In this document: positions 46,776 through 59,062 of the stretch, piece by piece
How positions within the stretch are numbered: position 1 is the stretch's first letter
How the letters are laid out: the number at the start of each line of letters is the position of its first letter
Assembly: GCA_020205615.1 (NCBI GenBank)
Contig: CM035160.1
Location: 11,259,821 to 11,323,820 of the forward strand
DNA: 64,000 nucleotides
From: Panax quinquefolius
Lineage: Eukaryota > Streptophyta > Magnoliopsida > Apiales > Araliaceae
Direction of reading: 5' to 3'
Translations under genes and position numbers: made by a program
Notes under the pieces: generated by a model
Seen by the model: the letters and a program-made list of their open reading frames with translations, nothing else
Told to the model about the DNA's origin: nothing
Databases searched by the model: none

Positions 46776-47742
46776 TAGACACGGCAAAGCGAACCCAAAG
46801 CTGCTTGCATAGGCATGGCCTACATTACCAAAAAAATCTGAAACTTTGGTAGCGATTTTTTAAGCCCACGTAAACCTGGGCCATTTTGGCCCGACCCTTT
46901 TTTGGTCCGACTCGGCTCGTGGCCCATGACTTTTTTTTATATATAAAATAAAATATTACTACTTGTGGGTTGTGAGGCTACAACCACTGAGCTACAACCA
47001 CTATTTGTTTTTAATGCAATCTTCAATATATTTTAACAATAATTGAAAACTATAATTAAGATATGTAGTTAATGCAGGTAATTAATTAATATCCCATAGC
47101 AGTTAGCCCAAGTTAAAATACCCATAAATTTTTACAGGCAGAATGTATAGCCTCCAAGTTCTAATCAGGAAAAATTTAAAAGGCAGAATGTACAGCCTCT
47201 AGGTTCTTATATGATGAGAAAGTTTTCCTTCCGAGCTACGAGATATCAAGCATTGCATATGATTGTTGCACTAGGAAATAATAAACTATACTGCTCTTTA
47301 CTGAATACTGCTCTATACTGAATAACTAAGAACATTAAATACGATTGTTTTATATATTTTTGATAACTAAGAACATTGAATAAGAATTACTCCCTTTGTT
47401 CCATAAGAGGATTTCCATTTTGATCTTTTGAAGTCAAATGCAAAATACTAATTTATAATACTATTAAAATTTTAATTGATTGAGATATGTAGTTAATGTA
47501 GGTAATTAATTAATCGTGTTTATTTGTATTATTGTTTATTATTAATTATTTTATTATTTTTAATATTTATTATTATTACTATTTTTGGTGTAGCAAAGAG
47601 TTTGCCAAAAAAATAAATTAAAGGAGAAAGCAGCGAGTTTGTACTGCCATACCACGCCACTGGCCTCATGTTTCAAAATTTCACCAAAAACCCGGCCTTT
47701 TGGCCGTAAATCGATCCTACTACCGCTTGTTTGCCGTGTCTA
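46776..47742. mobile_element. Non-autonomous hAT element (967 bp), copy 2 only
   Basis: Terminal inverted repeats TAGACACGGCAAA and TTTGCCGTGTCTA, perfect over 13 bp. Flanked by a perfect 8-bp duplication GTCTCCAT (46768-46775 and 47743-47750). Copy 1 has one GTCTCCAT at 7536-7543, the clean empty site. No transposase or other coding frame. Confidence 0.92.
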
Positions 47743-47878
47743 GTCTCCATATAACTCCTTTGCATTTTCAACAGTATTTAGAATTGTTTGTAGCATGGGT
47801 TGTTGCGTAAAAGTTGATATGTATTTATAGGGAGAAATTAGGTTAAATAACGAAGAATAAATATAACTCAATTTCGGC

Positions 47879-48353
47879 TGAATGACACTTCTGTCCCATC
47901 AAGTTGCCACCCACTTTTAAATTCGTTCCTAAAGTTCAATTTTCGTCAGTTAGGTCCTTAGAGTGACATGTTATTGGTGTCCCCATTCCGTCAGCCCAAT
48001 TTGACCTAAACCCGACCCATTTTAACCAAATACGACCCAGTTTGACCCAACCCCAAATTTTAATATTAATTTTAACATATAAAATTATTTTTAAAATAAG
48101 TTTAAAACAATAATTATATTTAATTTTCTTATGTAATTTTTTTAAATCTATATATATTTTATGAAACTTTACTCAAAAAAATAAAAGTTTCTAATCTGTT
48201 TTCCTTATAATAATAATAATAATAATAATAATAATTATCTTTACAACTTTTAAAATAATATTTTATTTTAAATATAAAAAATAAATATTATTTTAAAATA
48301 TTAAATATAATTATTATTATTTTCAAATTATTTTTAAAAGATATTTATTTTAA

Positions 48354-48391
<38 letters not shown>

Positions 48392-48633
48392 TGTTAAATA
48401 TAATTATTATTGTATACTTATTTTAAAAATTATTTTATATTTTAAAATATTAAAATTTTGGCTTGGGTCAAACTGGATCGGTTTGGGTCAAAATAGCCGG
48501 GTTGAGGTTAAATTGGGCTGAAGGAACGGAAATGCCAATATAATGTCACTTTAAGGACCTAACTGATAATAATTGAACTTTAGGGACGACTTTGAAAATG
48601 GGTGACAATTTGGTGGGACAGAAGTGTCATTCA
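47879..48633. mobile_element. Foldback/MULE-like element, copy 2
   Basis: Counterpart of 7675-8412 with the same TGAATGACACTTCTGTCCC arms. A (TAA)n run at about 48206-48233 and an AT run at 48360-48388 lie near the centre. Flanked by the same AT-rich repeat as in copy 1. Confidence 0.8.
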
Positions 48634-49895
48634 TCGGTAATGATAATATCATAAAGTAGTGATTTTAAGAGATAATAATTAAATTAAAAAGGATAATATC
48701 AGAACAGTTGACATTACCAAAACAGTTTAGATTTGTAGTGATTTAGGGGATTATAAATTCAAAATATTATTTTGGATTAAAAAAGTAGTAATTTTAGGAT
48801 ATAATAATTAAATTAGTAATGATAATATTAGAATAGTTAATTAAAATTATCGAAACAATTTAGATTTGTAGTGATTTATGAGATTATAAAATTAAAATAC
48901 TAATATGGGATTAAAAAGTAGTGATTTTAGGAGATAATAATTAAGTAACGATAATATAAAAGCCGTTTAGATTGAAAAAGTAGTAATTTATGGGATTATA
49001 AAATCAACATATATAGTAAGTTATGAATGATATTATTTATTATTTTAATTTTGTTTTAAATGTTTTAATCGGTATAATATTATGTTGTAATATAATTTAA
49101 TTATTAATGATAATATCTGCATAGTTTAGATAGGTAGTGATTTGGTTATTTTGTTATATATGTGTATTATAATATTATACCATACATGTATGATATAATG
49201 TATGATATAATTATGAATGGTATAATATTAGAAAAATAATGATTTTAGAATATAATAATTATGTTTAAAAAAGTAGTGGATTTTGGGGATTATAAAATTA
49301 ACATAGTAAGTTATGATTCATATATTATTTGTTATTTTAATTTTGTTTTAAATGTTTTAAAGCTGTATTATATTATGTTGTAATATAATTATAAATAGTA
49401 TAATGCATGTTATGTTGTATTTATAGGGATAAAATTAAGTTAAATAACGAAGAGTAATGATAATATCATAAAGTAATGATTTTTGGAGATAATAATTAAA
49501 TTTGAAAGGATAATATCAGAACAGTTGACATTATCAAAACAATTTAGATTTGTAGTGATGTAGGGGGTTATAAATTCAAAAAATTAATTTGGGATTAAAA
49601 AAGTAGTGATTTTAGGAGATAATAATTAAATTAGTAATGATAATATTAGTTAGAACAGATAACATTATCAGAACAGTTTAGATTTGTAGTGATTTATTGG
49701 ATTATAAAATCTAAATATTAATGTGAGATTTAAAAGTAGTAATTTTAGGAGATAATAATTAAGTAGCGATAATGTAAAAAGTGGAGTAATGGATGATCAC
49801 ATTAATTAGGTAGGACATGTGTTGCAATTTGGAAATGACAAATGTCATACAATAGTGTTATGTATTGCAATTTAGTATATTTAAATAGATAGATA
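48634..49895. repeat. AT-rich repeat tract, Helitron-like family, copy 2
   Basis: Counterpart of 8413-9636, with the same GTAGTGATTTTAGGAGATAA modules. No gene. Confidence 0.6.
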
Positions 49896-50406
49896 CTAGA
49901 TACAAACCCCCGCGTTGCAGCGGGATTATTCAATTTTTTTAATAATAAATATGTGCGTACAATTAATAAATTAAAATATAATAAAAAAATAGTATATTAT
50001 TGTGCGATGATCAAATTTTACACAGAAAAACAAATGAATATACATTATAGAGGATAGTGGTGAGAGTTTACTGGTTTGTGCATTACACTCTAAGTATATG
50101 ACTATTGCTTTTAAGCTAGTGACAAATTAAGTTATAATCTCAAATGCAAATGCAACAATCTCAAATTTTAGCACATAATATCTAAAAATTTAGAAAATAA
50201 GCAAACCAATGAAATAATTCCACCCGCTTCTGGGTTATGTTTCACACTCCTGCATATAGCTGTAACCTGTAAGTAATAATGTGTGTATATAATAGAAGGA
50301 AGACGGAGAGACAAAACGGAAAAGAAGAGGAGAATTGAACGTGAAGAATAAGAAGTCATGGTTACTATTCACTTATGAGAATAAATAATTAGCCTGATTA
50401 ATATAC

Positions 50407-50443
<37 letters not shown>

Positions 50444-50778
50444 GATTAGGTCAGGTGATCATTAACATTATTTCAAATTTCAAACTCTAATCAGTTAGGA
50501 AGTTTTATCCATATAAAATTTAGCTCATTGGCTGTTGAAGAGATTAAATTCTACTTGGTTTGTTATTATTTATCCATAATTTAAAAAAGGATAGGATATA
50601 ATTAAGATAATTTGTTTGTTATTATTTTTCCATAATTTAAAAAAGGATATGATATAATTAAGATAATTAGGACATAATTAAAATTATTTAAGATGGACAG
50701 GTGTTGAATTTGTAGAATGACGTATGTCGATATATAGTAAATAAGTATCTTGTGATTTAGTATATATAATAAATTATA
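49896..50778 (-). mobile_element. Candidate Helitron, copy 2, with clear 3' hairpin
   Basis: Minus strand 3' end GTATCTAG|T at 49896. The hairpin CCCGC-GTTGCA-GCGGG at 49909-49924 lies about 9 bases inside, the spacing typical of Helitrons. The 5' end at about 50778 is degraded. An 85-bp block at about 50205-50290 is identical to copy 1 and on the minus strand contains an AG-bounded, exon-like stretch (VTAICRSVKHNPEAGG), possibly a captured exon. Confidence 0.55.
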
Positions 50779-51048
50779 AATATTTATTTTATTTTAGCTA
50801 TAATTGTGGGATAATAATTTGGCATAATTATGTCATTCATTTTGATACTTTCCTTTTATAATGTTTTATTATGACAGTTTACTTTTCGAGATCTAAAGAT
50901 ATCTGCCACTAATTAATTATTTCCTTTTCTCTCTCAAGACTCGAACTTATATATTATCAATCAGGATTAATTGATCCTATCACACACTCATCTCTTTTGT
51001 GGGCAGAGCTTCTTTGTGGAAAACTATCGGAAAAGTAAAATTAAACAG
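50779..51048 (+). promoter_or_regulatory. GH3 copy 2 promoter and untranslated first exon
   Basis: Aligned with 11414-11699. TATATATTA at about 50948, and a leader ending TTAAACAG|GT. Confidence 0.45.
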
Positions 51049-51512
51049 GTTAATTCGCTCTTATGATCATGTATAAATTATACGTGCAGTTCATGAAATT
51101 TTTAAAATTAGTTTTGGTTAATTCTTAATTATAATCATAAGTATATTTATAATAATTTTTCTGGAATTGTTATGTAATTTGTATAGCTATTATATACTGC
51201 ATATATGTTATTTACACAACAAGTGTAAGATAATTCCTTTTTGCATTCTAATTAATGTTTTAATAGTTTGTTTGAATAATAATGTATATATTTCCATATT
51301 TTTATTATATATGCCTTAATAATTTTATGTTGAGGATAGTTCTGAAGGAAAAGTGGTTAGTTTGTTTTAATTTGTTTTCTCCATCAATCAATATATATAG
51401 AATTATAGATTAATTACTTCATCAATTAAATAACCCAAATTAATATTAATTCTTTTCTCCATAGCTGATCTCTTGAACAAGAATCAATCTCACTCCATAT
51501 ATCTGTTTTCAG
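51049..51512 (+). other. Predicted 5' UTR intron of GH3 copy 2
   Basis: GTTAAT donor and TGTTTTCAG acceptor as in copy 1, without the (AT)n run. Confidence 0.6.
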
Positions 51513-52009
51513 AGCTTAACAAGTTTCTCATCAAATTAATAGCCAGCCAGCCAGCCATGAGTAGAAAATTTTCATTGGGCCTCCTCTTCTTGGTATGTTT
51601 ATGTACAAAAGCAACATTAGCATTATTCCCATACAAAGATCCAAAACTGCCGGTCGAGGCCCGGGTGAAGGATCTGCTAAAAAGGATGACATTGCAAGAA
51701 AAAATAGGCCAAATGATGCAGCTTGAACGCAGTAATCTGACTGCAATGATCGTGCAAAAATATGGAATTGGCAGTGTACTAAGCGAGGGAGGAAGCCCGC
51801 CCCGTGTGAATGCTACTGCTGAGGATTGGGTTAAAATGGTGAATAAATTCCAAAAGGGTGCACTTGCTACCAGGCTAGGGATTCCAATCATTTATGGAAC
51901 TGATGCGGTGCATGGGAATAACAATGTTTATAAGGCTACCATTTTCCCCCATAATGTTGGCCTTGGAGTAACAAGGTAATTTTTATTTATTCATTTATTT
52001 ATCTAAGTT

Positions 52010-52012
<3 letters not shown>

Positions 52013-52052
<40 letters not shown>
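52013..52052. repeat. (AT)n microsatellite in GH3 copy 2 intron 1
   Basis: About 40 bp, shorter than the 62 bp in copy 1. Confidence 0.95.
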
Positions 52053-52056
<4 letters not shown>

Positions 52057-52227
52057 CTCAAGATATAACTCTTATTTCATATATTTTATTTTTAAAATTT
52101 GTCATTAATTTAGGGACCCTGATCTTGTGAAAAGAATTGGTCTTTTTCTAGCTAGCTTGAAGTTAGAGAGCTCTTGGGCATTTCATATGCTTTTGCTCCT
52201 TCCATTGCGGTATAAATTTAAATCCAT

Positions 52228-52230
<3 letters not shown>

Positions 52231-52274
<44 letters not shown>
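52231..52274. repeat. (AT)n microsatellite in GH3 copy 2 intron 2
   Basis: Counterpart of 12886-12922. Confidence 0.95.
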
Positions 52275-52277
<3 letters not shown>

Positions 52278-52985
52278 CAAGATTCATGGTATTAATCTAC
52301 ATTTAATTGTATAAAAGAGGAATATACAATTAGGTCCTACAAATAGTAATCATATAGGGAGCTATGGTCAGATATAAGCAACCTTATATATTTAATTGCC
52401 TATAATTAATATTGATTAGTTTGCATTTTTAGGTATGTCGAGATCCAAGATGGGGTCGGTGTTATGAAAGCTATAGCGAAGATCACACTATTGTGCAACA
52501 AATGACTGAACTTGTGACTGGTTTACAAGGCGATATCCCTGCCGATAAACCAAAGGGTTATCCTTATCTTGGTGGAAAGTAAGTCTACTAGCAATTCCTA
52601 GCTAGCAAAAGTATATATACGTATCCTTTTTATCTTAATAGAGTAAACTGGAGCTGCACCAATTGCGAATCTACATTTTTCTTTATTTTATTTAGAATAT
52701 TTATCTGTCACCTTGTTGCTTTTGAAGAACAAAGGTTTTGGCTTGTGCAAAACACTATGTGGGCGATGGTGGCACAGTAAATGGCATCAATGCAAACAAC
52801 ACAGTGATTGACTGGGAAGGATTGCTAAAAATTCACATGCCTGCATACCCGGACTCCATTAGGAAAGGTGTGGCAAGCGTCATGCTATCGTATTCAAGCT
52901 GGAATGGGGTAAAGATGCATGCTAATTATGATCTTGTGACAAAGTACCTCAAGGGCACCCTTGGATTCAAGGTACATAACCTTAC

Positions 52986-52991
<6 letters not shown>

Positions 52992-53041
<50 letters not shown>
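52992..53041. repeat. (TA)n microsatellite in GH3 copy 2 intron 4
   Basis: About 50 bp just after the donor of exon 4. Copy 1 has only a short TATATA here. Confidence 0.95.
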
Positions 53042-53048
<7 letters not shown>

Positions 53049-53214
53049 CTTTTAATTTAACTTGTCATCGATAATTAAACAAGATCCAACATTGTGCATC
53101 TGATACGATATATCTGACTAATAAGTCAAAACTAAAAATTATTTGACACAAATGTACATGTTAATTTTATGAATTAATTAGGTATATATAACATTATATA
53201 TAGGGAAAAATATA

Positions 53215-53380
53215 TATACACAGTTGTGTATTACACAGTAGGCTATGACGACGGTTTTTAGGCTATAGCGACGATTTCACCTGTCGTCATAGCTATTCTG
53301 GGCTATGGTGAGAGTTTACCGTCGCTATAGCCCAAAAAATCTGTGGTCATAGCCCTACTGTGTAATACACAGCTGTGTAT

Positions 53381-53384
<4 letters not shown>
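53215..53384. mobile_element. MITE with GACGG hairpin, intron 4 of copy 2
   Basis: Arms TATACACAGTTGTGTATTAC and its inverse ending ACACAGCTGTGTATA, about 38 bp each. Inner inverted repeats carry the GGCTATAGCGACG / CGTCGCTATAGCC motif. Inserted in TA-rich DNA, so the target duplication cannot be read. Absent from copy 1. Confidence 0.75.
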
Positions 53385-53420
<36 letters not shown>

Positions 53421-53558
53421 GGGGTTCCATCCACAACAACCGGTTGCTATGGAGCAACCCCTTTTTCGGCCTATGATTTTTTTTTTGCTCCAGCCGAATT
53501 TTCACAGGCCAAAAAAAGGGAATGCTCCACAGCAACCGGTTGTTGTGGATGGAACCCC
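53421..53558. mobile_element. Second MITE (138 bp), intron 4 of copy 2
   Basis: Starts GGGGTTCCATCCACAACAAC and ends with its inverse. The first 36 bp pair with the last 36 bp at all but one position. Flanked by (TA)n, consistent with a TA-type target but ambiguous. Non-coding and absent from copy 1. The short central loop implies a near-perfect hairpin in the pre-mRNA. Confidence 0.85.
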
Positions 53559-55258
53559 TATATGTATATATATAACTTGAAAAGATTAGTTATATGCATG
53601 TACTCGAACAAACAAAAACTAAATTGTGCTCTATATATTATGGTTATTTGCCATATTACAGGGTTTTGTCATTTCGGATTCTCAAGGCATCGACTTTCTA
53701 ACCACGCCTGGACATGCAAACTACACATATTCCGTTGAAGCTTCAATTCATGCTGGCCTTGACATGGTTAGTACGTACTTTGCAGTAATATATTATATAT
53801 ATAATTTAATTTCTTGTTAATGCAGAATTTAGATATTTCTGACAAGTACTCAAATATTTGTACATTTTTCTTTTAGGTCATGGTTCCTTGCAACTATACT
53901 GAATTCTCCGATACTTTGACTTCTCTAGTGAAGAAGAATGTTATTCCCATGAGTCGCATTGATGATGCTGTCAGAAGAATTTTAAGAGTCAAGTTCATCG
54001 CAGGTGTCTTTGAAAATCCCATGGCTGATCTTAGTTTTGCCAATCAACTAGGTAGCAAGGTTAGCTAATTAGACTCTCCTGTTATTTAATTGTTGTATAA
54101 TTATTTGTAACAATATCGTCCTTCAATTTTCATTACCGTCAAAATCCATAATTAATCCAGACAAATTTAATTTATTTGCTCAAAGTGGAGTTTATTATGA
54201 ACAAGTTATGTTTGGCAACTCAATTCCAAGTTTTGGGACTAAGTTTCAATTCTATAGAATCAAAAATGTTCTTTCAGTTATAATTCTAAAGTTAATTTTG
54301 CCAAACATAGCTAAATGTATCTAAAGGCTAGAGTTTAAAAATTCTGAAAAACTAAAGGATGATATCATCACAACATTATAAATAGAGGATCAAATTTGTA
54401 TTTCTAGTCTAACTAGGATCAATTATAATAATGGTTGTGAATCTTCCAATGATGTAAAATGGCTTAATAATGCATGCATGCAATACTTGAATTGAGTTAT
54501 TCTTATAACAAAGTAAGCCTATATTAAATTAATTAATTTATTATTCTTTTTTCTCTAACAAATGAACAGGAAAATAGAGAGTTGGCAAGGGAAGCCGTGA
54601 GGAGATCTTTAGTTCTTTTAAAGAATGGAAAAACCCCATCTACCCCATTGCTTCCTCTCCCTAAAAAGGCAAACAAAATTCTAGTAATTTAACACACGCC
54701 AATGATTTGGGCAACCAATGTGGCGGTTGGACCATAACTTTGGCGAGGCGGTGAGTGCAACAACATGACCACCGGAACCACCATCCTAGACGCCATAAAA
54801 TCCACCATAACCACAAAACTTGTCCATCATCGCAATCCCCGCCCACACTTGATCAAGTCCAGCAAATTCGATTACGCCATTGTTGTTGTTGGTGAGATTC
54901 CATACGCCGAAACTGTAGGAGACAATTTGAACCTAACAATTCCTGCACATGGAATTGAAATAATTAAGAATGTTTACGAGAATGTGAAATGTGTTGTTGT
55001 CCTGGTGGCGGGCAGGCCTCTTGTGGTCGAGCCATATCTTGATATATGGATGCTTTTGTGGTCGCTTAGCTACTGGGTAGCAAGGAAAGGCGGCGTGGTG
55101 ATGTTTTATTTGGGGATTATGGTTTTATTGGGAAACTTGCTCGGACATGGTTCAAGAGAGTAGATCGACTTCTATGAATGTTGAGGGATTTACAATATGA
55201 TCCGTTGTTTCCATTCGGTTTTGAATTTGAAACCAAGGCTTTTCTAGTAGCTAATTAA

Positions 55259-55286
55259 ACTATTTTTGGTCCCTCCCCTTAATTAC

Positions 55287-55347
<61 letters not shown>

Positions 55348-55443
55348 TAGTTGTGTCCGTGCTTCCTAGCATTATATGGATGATAAAAATTTATACCAAA
55401 TTTTGACGGTGAAAATTTAAAATCAATTTGTATTTTATCTTAT

Positions 55444-55496
<53 letters not shown>
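55259..55496. other. GH3 copy 2 3' flank with (AT)n runs
   Basis: Aligned with 15558-15765. AT runs at 55290-55344 and 55446-55497. No gene. Confidence 0.75.
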
Positions 55497-55499
<3 letters not shown>

Positions 55500-56285
55500 C
55501 CCCCAACTTTTTATAAATAAATATTAATTTTTTCTAAATGTTATTTTGAATAATAAGGTGTAGATTTGATATAATATTATAATTGTGGGTAATATTTACA
55601 AATTTTGTAAAGTAAGCAAGTTGTCATAAAATATTCGTTTGATCGGGGAATATTCGTTTTATCAAGGAATATTCATACGACGACACAATCATTAGTGGAC
55701 TCCACAACGGAATTACTGTCGGATTTAGAAAGCGACATAAATAACCTTTTTATAAAAATAACGGCAACATTTTTATCGTTAAACTATTGAAATACCCGGT
55801 GATAAAAGTACAGTAATACGCGTAGTTGCACAGTAACACACGGTATTATATAGTATCTTTGATTAGTGATGCGTACTTAAGAAGTCATTCAGTTTTATTC
55901 AATAATTGTCACAGTAGTTGTTGCATAATATCTCATATTATTGATTCAATTATTGTCACAGTATCATCTGCACAATATTTTATATTATTAAATCAATAAT
56001 TGAGACGACAAATTTATTCATATTATTATTTGCATTATTGACAATGTTTAGAAAGTTCTGTCGAGGAAAGAGGTTATCTAATTGCGCACTAATAAGGAGA
56101 AATCCTTATCGGAAAGCCTTCTCTTTCTTGGGAATGATCTGGTTGTTAATATTGTGAGTTATAATATTAATGATGAATAATTTGAAAGATTAAAAATGTG
56201 TTTTTTGAATTCAAGTGATTTGTGATAAATAAAAATTTTTGTCATGAAGTATTTGTTATAAATTTGGTTGATTACATGGACCCCT
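55497..56285 (+). mobile_element. 5' third of Ty3/gypsy LTR, plus strand, copy 2
   Basis: Counterpart of 15766-16564, abutting the inverted LTR end TGTGACGCC at 56286. Confidence 0.8.
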
Positions 56286-56432
56286 TGTGACGCCCTTAAA
56301 ATAGGTATACATCACTCATTTTGAATAATCAAATACATGGTACAGAATACAAATATACACTTAATTATACAACTGTCGTGTAACATAAGCTGAGAGTTTT
56401 TTACACGTATATTGTCTCTTAGACAATATCCA
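56286..56432 (-). mobile_element. A-type LTR fragment, left of solo LTR
   Basis: Same as 16565-16710. Interrupted at 56432 by the solo LTR and continued at 59063. ATCCA at 56428-56432 is the left target duplication. Confidence 0.85.
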
Positions 56433-57489
56433 TGTGACGCCCCCAAAATTAGGTATACGTCACCCATCTTGGGTCGCCACTTACATGGTACATAAATTCA
56501 AATAAAACTTACTAATATAACTATCGTGTACAATACGACATAAACTGTGAGTTTGAATACAAATATTGTCTACTAGATATTATACAAACTCAAAAGGAGT
56601 CCTCATTACTACTATTATCACACTATTTCACAGAATAGTGAGGACTACTAATGCTATCCTCTGGACCATTACTCCGTTCCCCAACTCGTCCCAGCTATGT
56701 TCTCATTTCCTGAAGAGAACAAAGGTGAAAGAAAGGTGAGCTCAACTAGCCCAAAGAAGAAATATTATGACTAAGATAATGCGAGAATAATTTATCATTA
56801 GCCTTCAACGATTAAAACCGATAAAATACAATAGACAACAAGTTTAATGCGGCGAAATAAGCAATCCATTAAAAGAGTCAAGTAGAGAATAAAGTCTACT
56901 ATCTTTTAGGTTTTAAAGGTTTTTCATCATCATTGTTATAGGTGAGACTCGACTTTAATAAATAATCCACATCATCGAATCACCCCCCACACTACGACCA
57001 AGGATATTCATCAAATTATCAATGGTCATGACTATACCGAATCACCCCGGTCATAATCATACCAAAAACTATCCATCATCGCATTACAGTGCCATCGAGG
57101 ACTTTTATCACATCATTTATAACAAGCCATGATTATACCGAATGATCCCTAGTCATAATCATACTAAGTTCATCTATACACGTAAGCCGAAGATAACATA
57201 GTATAACATGAGGATGATGACAATGACATAATAATTCAATAAAACATGTTCAAGAATTATTTTATCCAGGAATTATTAACGTCCAAATTGTCTAAATGAT
57301 ACTGTTTTGTAGAGTAAAATTCAAGAATGATCAGAAGAATATTTCCATGAAAAGATACTGGATGAAACGCAAATATCAAGGATATTCTACTAATTTCATG
57401 GAGTATAGAAGTCAAAGTTTTAACTTACCGGGTATAATAAAGAATGGAATAACAAAAGAAATCACCATGCATGCGGTACTTAGCATGTA

Positions 57490-57800
57490 TAAAAGTTATT
57501 CCAATGAGAATAATAATAACGGAACCAGTCGGTGTGAAATTCACACCGAAGCGGATGTTCCAACAGAATAATAAAGATGGAACCCGGATCCGGTGTAAAA
57601 CACATGAGATAGGATATTCCAACAGAATGATAAAGATTTTAACCAAGTCCGTGTAAAACACACGAGCGTGATGTTCCAACAGAATAATAAAAAGATTTTA
57701 ACCGTGTCCTGTAAAAAACACATGACATGGATGTTCCAACGTAATAATAATAAAGATTTAAACCAGTCCGTGTAAAACACACGCATGATGTTCCAACAGA
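57490..57800. repeat. Tandem repeat of about 53-60 bp in solo LTR
   Basis: Same array as 4490-4790. Confidence 0.75.
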
Positions 57801-58067
57801 ATAATAGAAGAATGTCACCAAGTATAGGGTAAACCACAGCGTATACGAGTTATTCCAATGAAATAATAAGCAATGGAATAACAACAGTTCTCTTCATGAA
57901 TAAGAAAGAATAACACCCCTTTACGGTACAACAAATAATATTCCCTACCTTAGAAGAACCGAATATTGGCGAGGTGAAGTAGCGAATACTTTTCTTCTTT
58001 CTCTCTATTGTTTCTCTCTCTAGAGTTTCAAAGTGAATTAAGTGAAAAATAATGAAGCACTAGGCCT

Positions 58068-58077
58068 CTATTTATAG
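58068..58077 (-). promoter_or_regulatory. LTR TATA-like box
   Basis: CTATAAATAG on the minus strand, as in sister LTRs. Confidence 0.5.
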
Positions 58078-58094
58078 AAGATTTCTAGCTTAAG

Positions 58095-58380
58095 ACCGCC
58101 ATGTGAAAAGGCAAGTGGCTTAACGACCGGTGATGTGAAAAGAAAAGTGGTTTGGCGCTTTGTAATGTGAAACGACAAGTGGTTCGGCGCTTTTGTAATG
58201 TGAAACGACAAGTAGTTCGATCACTGTAATGTGAAACGACAAGTGGTTCGGCGCTGTTAAAAGGTAATTACTATTGACGAAGGTAATTACTATTCACAAA
58301 GGTAATTACTATTGACGAAGGTAATTACTATTGACGAAGATGATTACTATTCACAAAGGTAATTACTATTGACGAAGGGA
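58095..58380. repeat. Adjacent minisatellites in solo LTR
   Basis: Units AATGTGAAACGACAAGTGGT... and then GGTAATTACTATTGACGAA, as at 5040-5360. Confidence 0.75.
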
Positions 58381-59062
58381 CTCTTAGATGATGACATATG
58401 GGCCCCCATAAAATAATCAAACTTACCACAAATGTCTCATAATGACTCTTTATATACATCAAGGATTGAATAAATATTACCACAAATCATTTTATTTTTA
58501 ATCAACACATATTTAATCTTTTCAACAATTATTAATTATTTATAACTTGTCATCTCAATTATTGATTTAATACTATAACATATTATACGTATGATAATTG
58601 TGACAATAATTGAATCAATAATATAAGAGATATGATCAAGAATTACTTGAAGAATAATTGAGCATAAATGAGTGACTTCTCACGTAAGCATCAATAATCA
58701 ATATCGTGTGCTACTATACAACTACGCCATTCATCGTACTTTTACTACCGGTAGTTCAACGGTTTTAACAGTAACACCTCTGCCGTTATTTTTATAGAAA
58801 GATAATTTTGTCGCTTTTCTAACTACGACAATACTTCCGTTAATGGGGTCTACTAATGATTGAGTAGTCGTCATTTAATATTCCCCGACAAAAAGAATAT
58901 TCCCCGACCAAACGAATATTTTATAACAACTTGCATACTTTGCAAAATTTATAAATACTACCCACAACTATAATATTATCTTAAATTCACACCATAATAT
59001 TAAAAAAATTATTTCGACAAAATTTAAATCTTTATTGATAAAATCTGGGGTCTCACAATCCA

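Larger units (their letters stand above)
51557..55258 (+). pseudogene. GH3 beta-glucosidase/exo-beta-glucanase, copy 2, broken
   Basis: Same seven-exon plan as copy 1: 51557-51975, 52114-52209, 52433-52578, 52728-52971, 53662-53766, 53877-54059, 54570-55258. Exons 1, 3, 4, 5 and 6 read cleanly through signal peptide, [36 protein letters not shown] and GFVISD (nucleophile), so this copy is the better preserved in the middle. Exon 3 ends GYPYLGGK, intact where copy 1 is shifted. Breaks: exon 2 is 5 bp longer than in copy 1 (96 v 91) with scrambled bases around 52141-52175; exon 7 has TAA at 54690-54692 plus a one-base loss, then the frame break shared with copy 1 after WTIT; another shift after VVEPYL destroys the C-terminus. 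The usual Trp after ISD is Ser here. As written it cannot make the full protein of roughly 600 residues. If the indels were sequencing errors it could be a live gene. Confidence 0.86.
56433..59057 (-). mobile_element. Solo LTR, Ty3/gypsy (2625 bp), with target duplication
   Basis: TGTGACGCCCCC at 56433 to TGTGAGACCCC (minus) at 59057. Flanked by ATCCA at 56428-56432 and 59058-59062. No internal region. Copy 1 keeps a single ATCCA at 16706-16710. Very similar to the LTR at 3396-5968, including its tandem arrays. It arose by insertion followed by LTR-LTR recombination, after the segment was duplicated. Confidence 0.93.

Noticed and set aside
57425..57884. Overlapping minus-strand frames of 81-98 residues
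   Set aside because: Produced by the 53-60 bp tandem repeat in the solo LTR. Three frames are open together, with repeating peptides.
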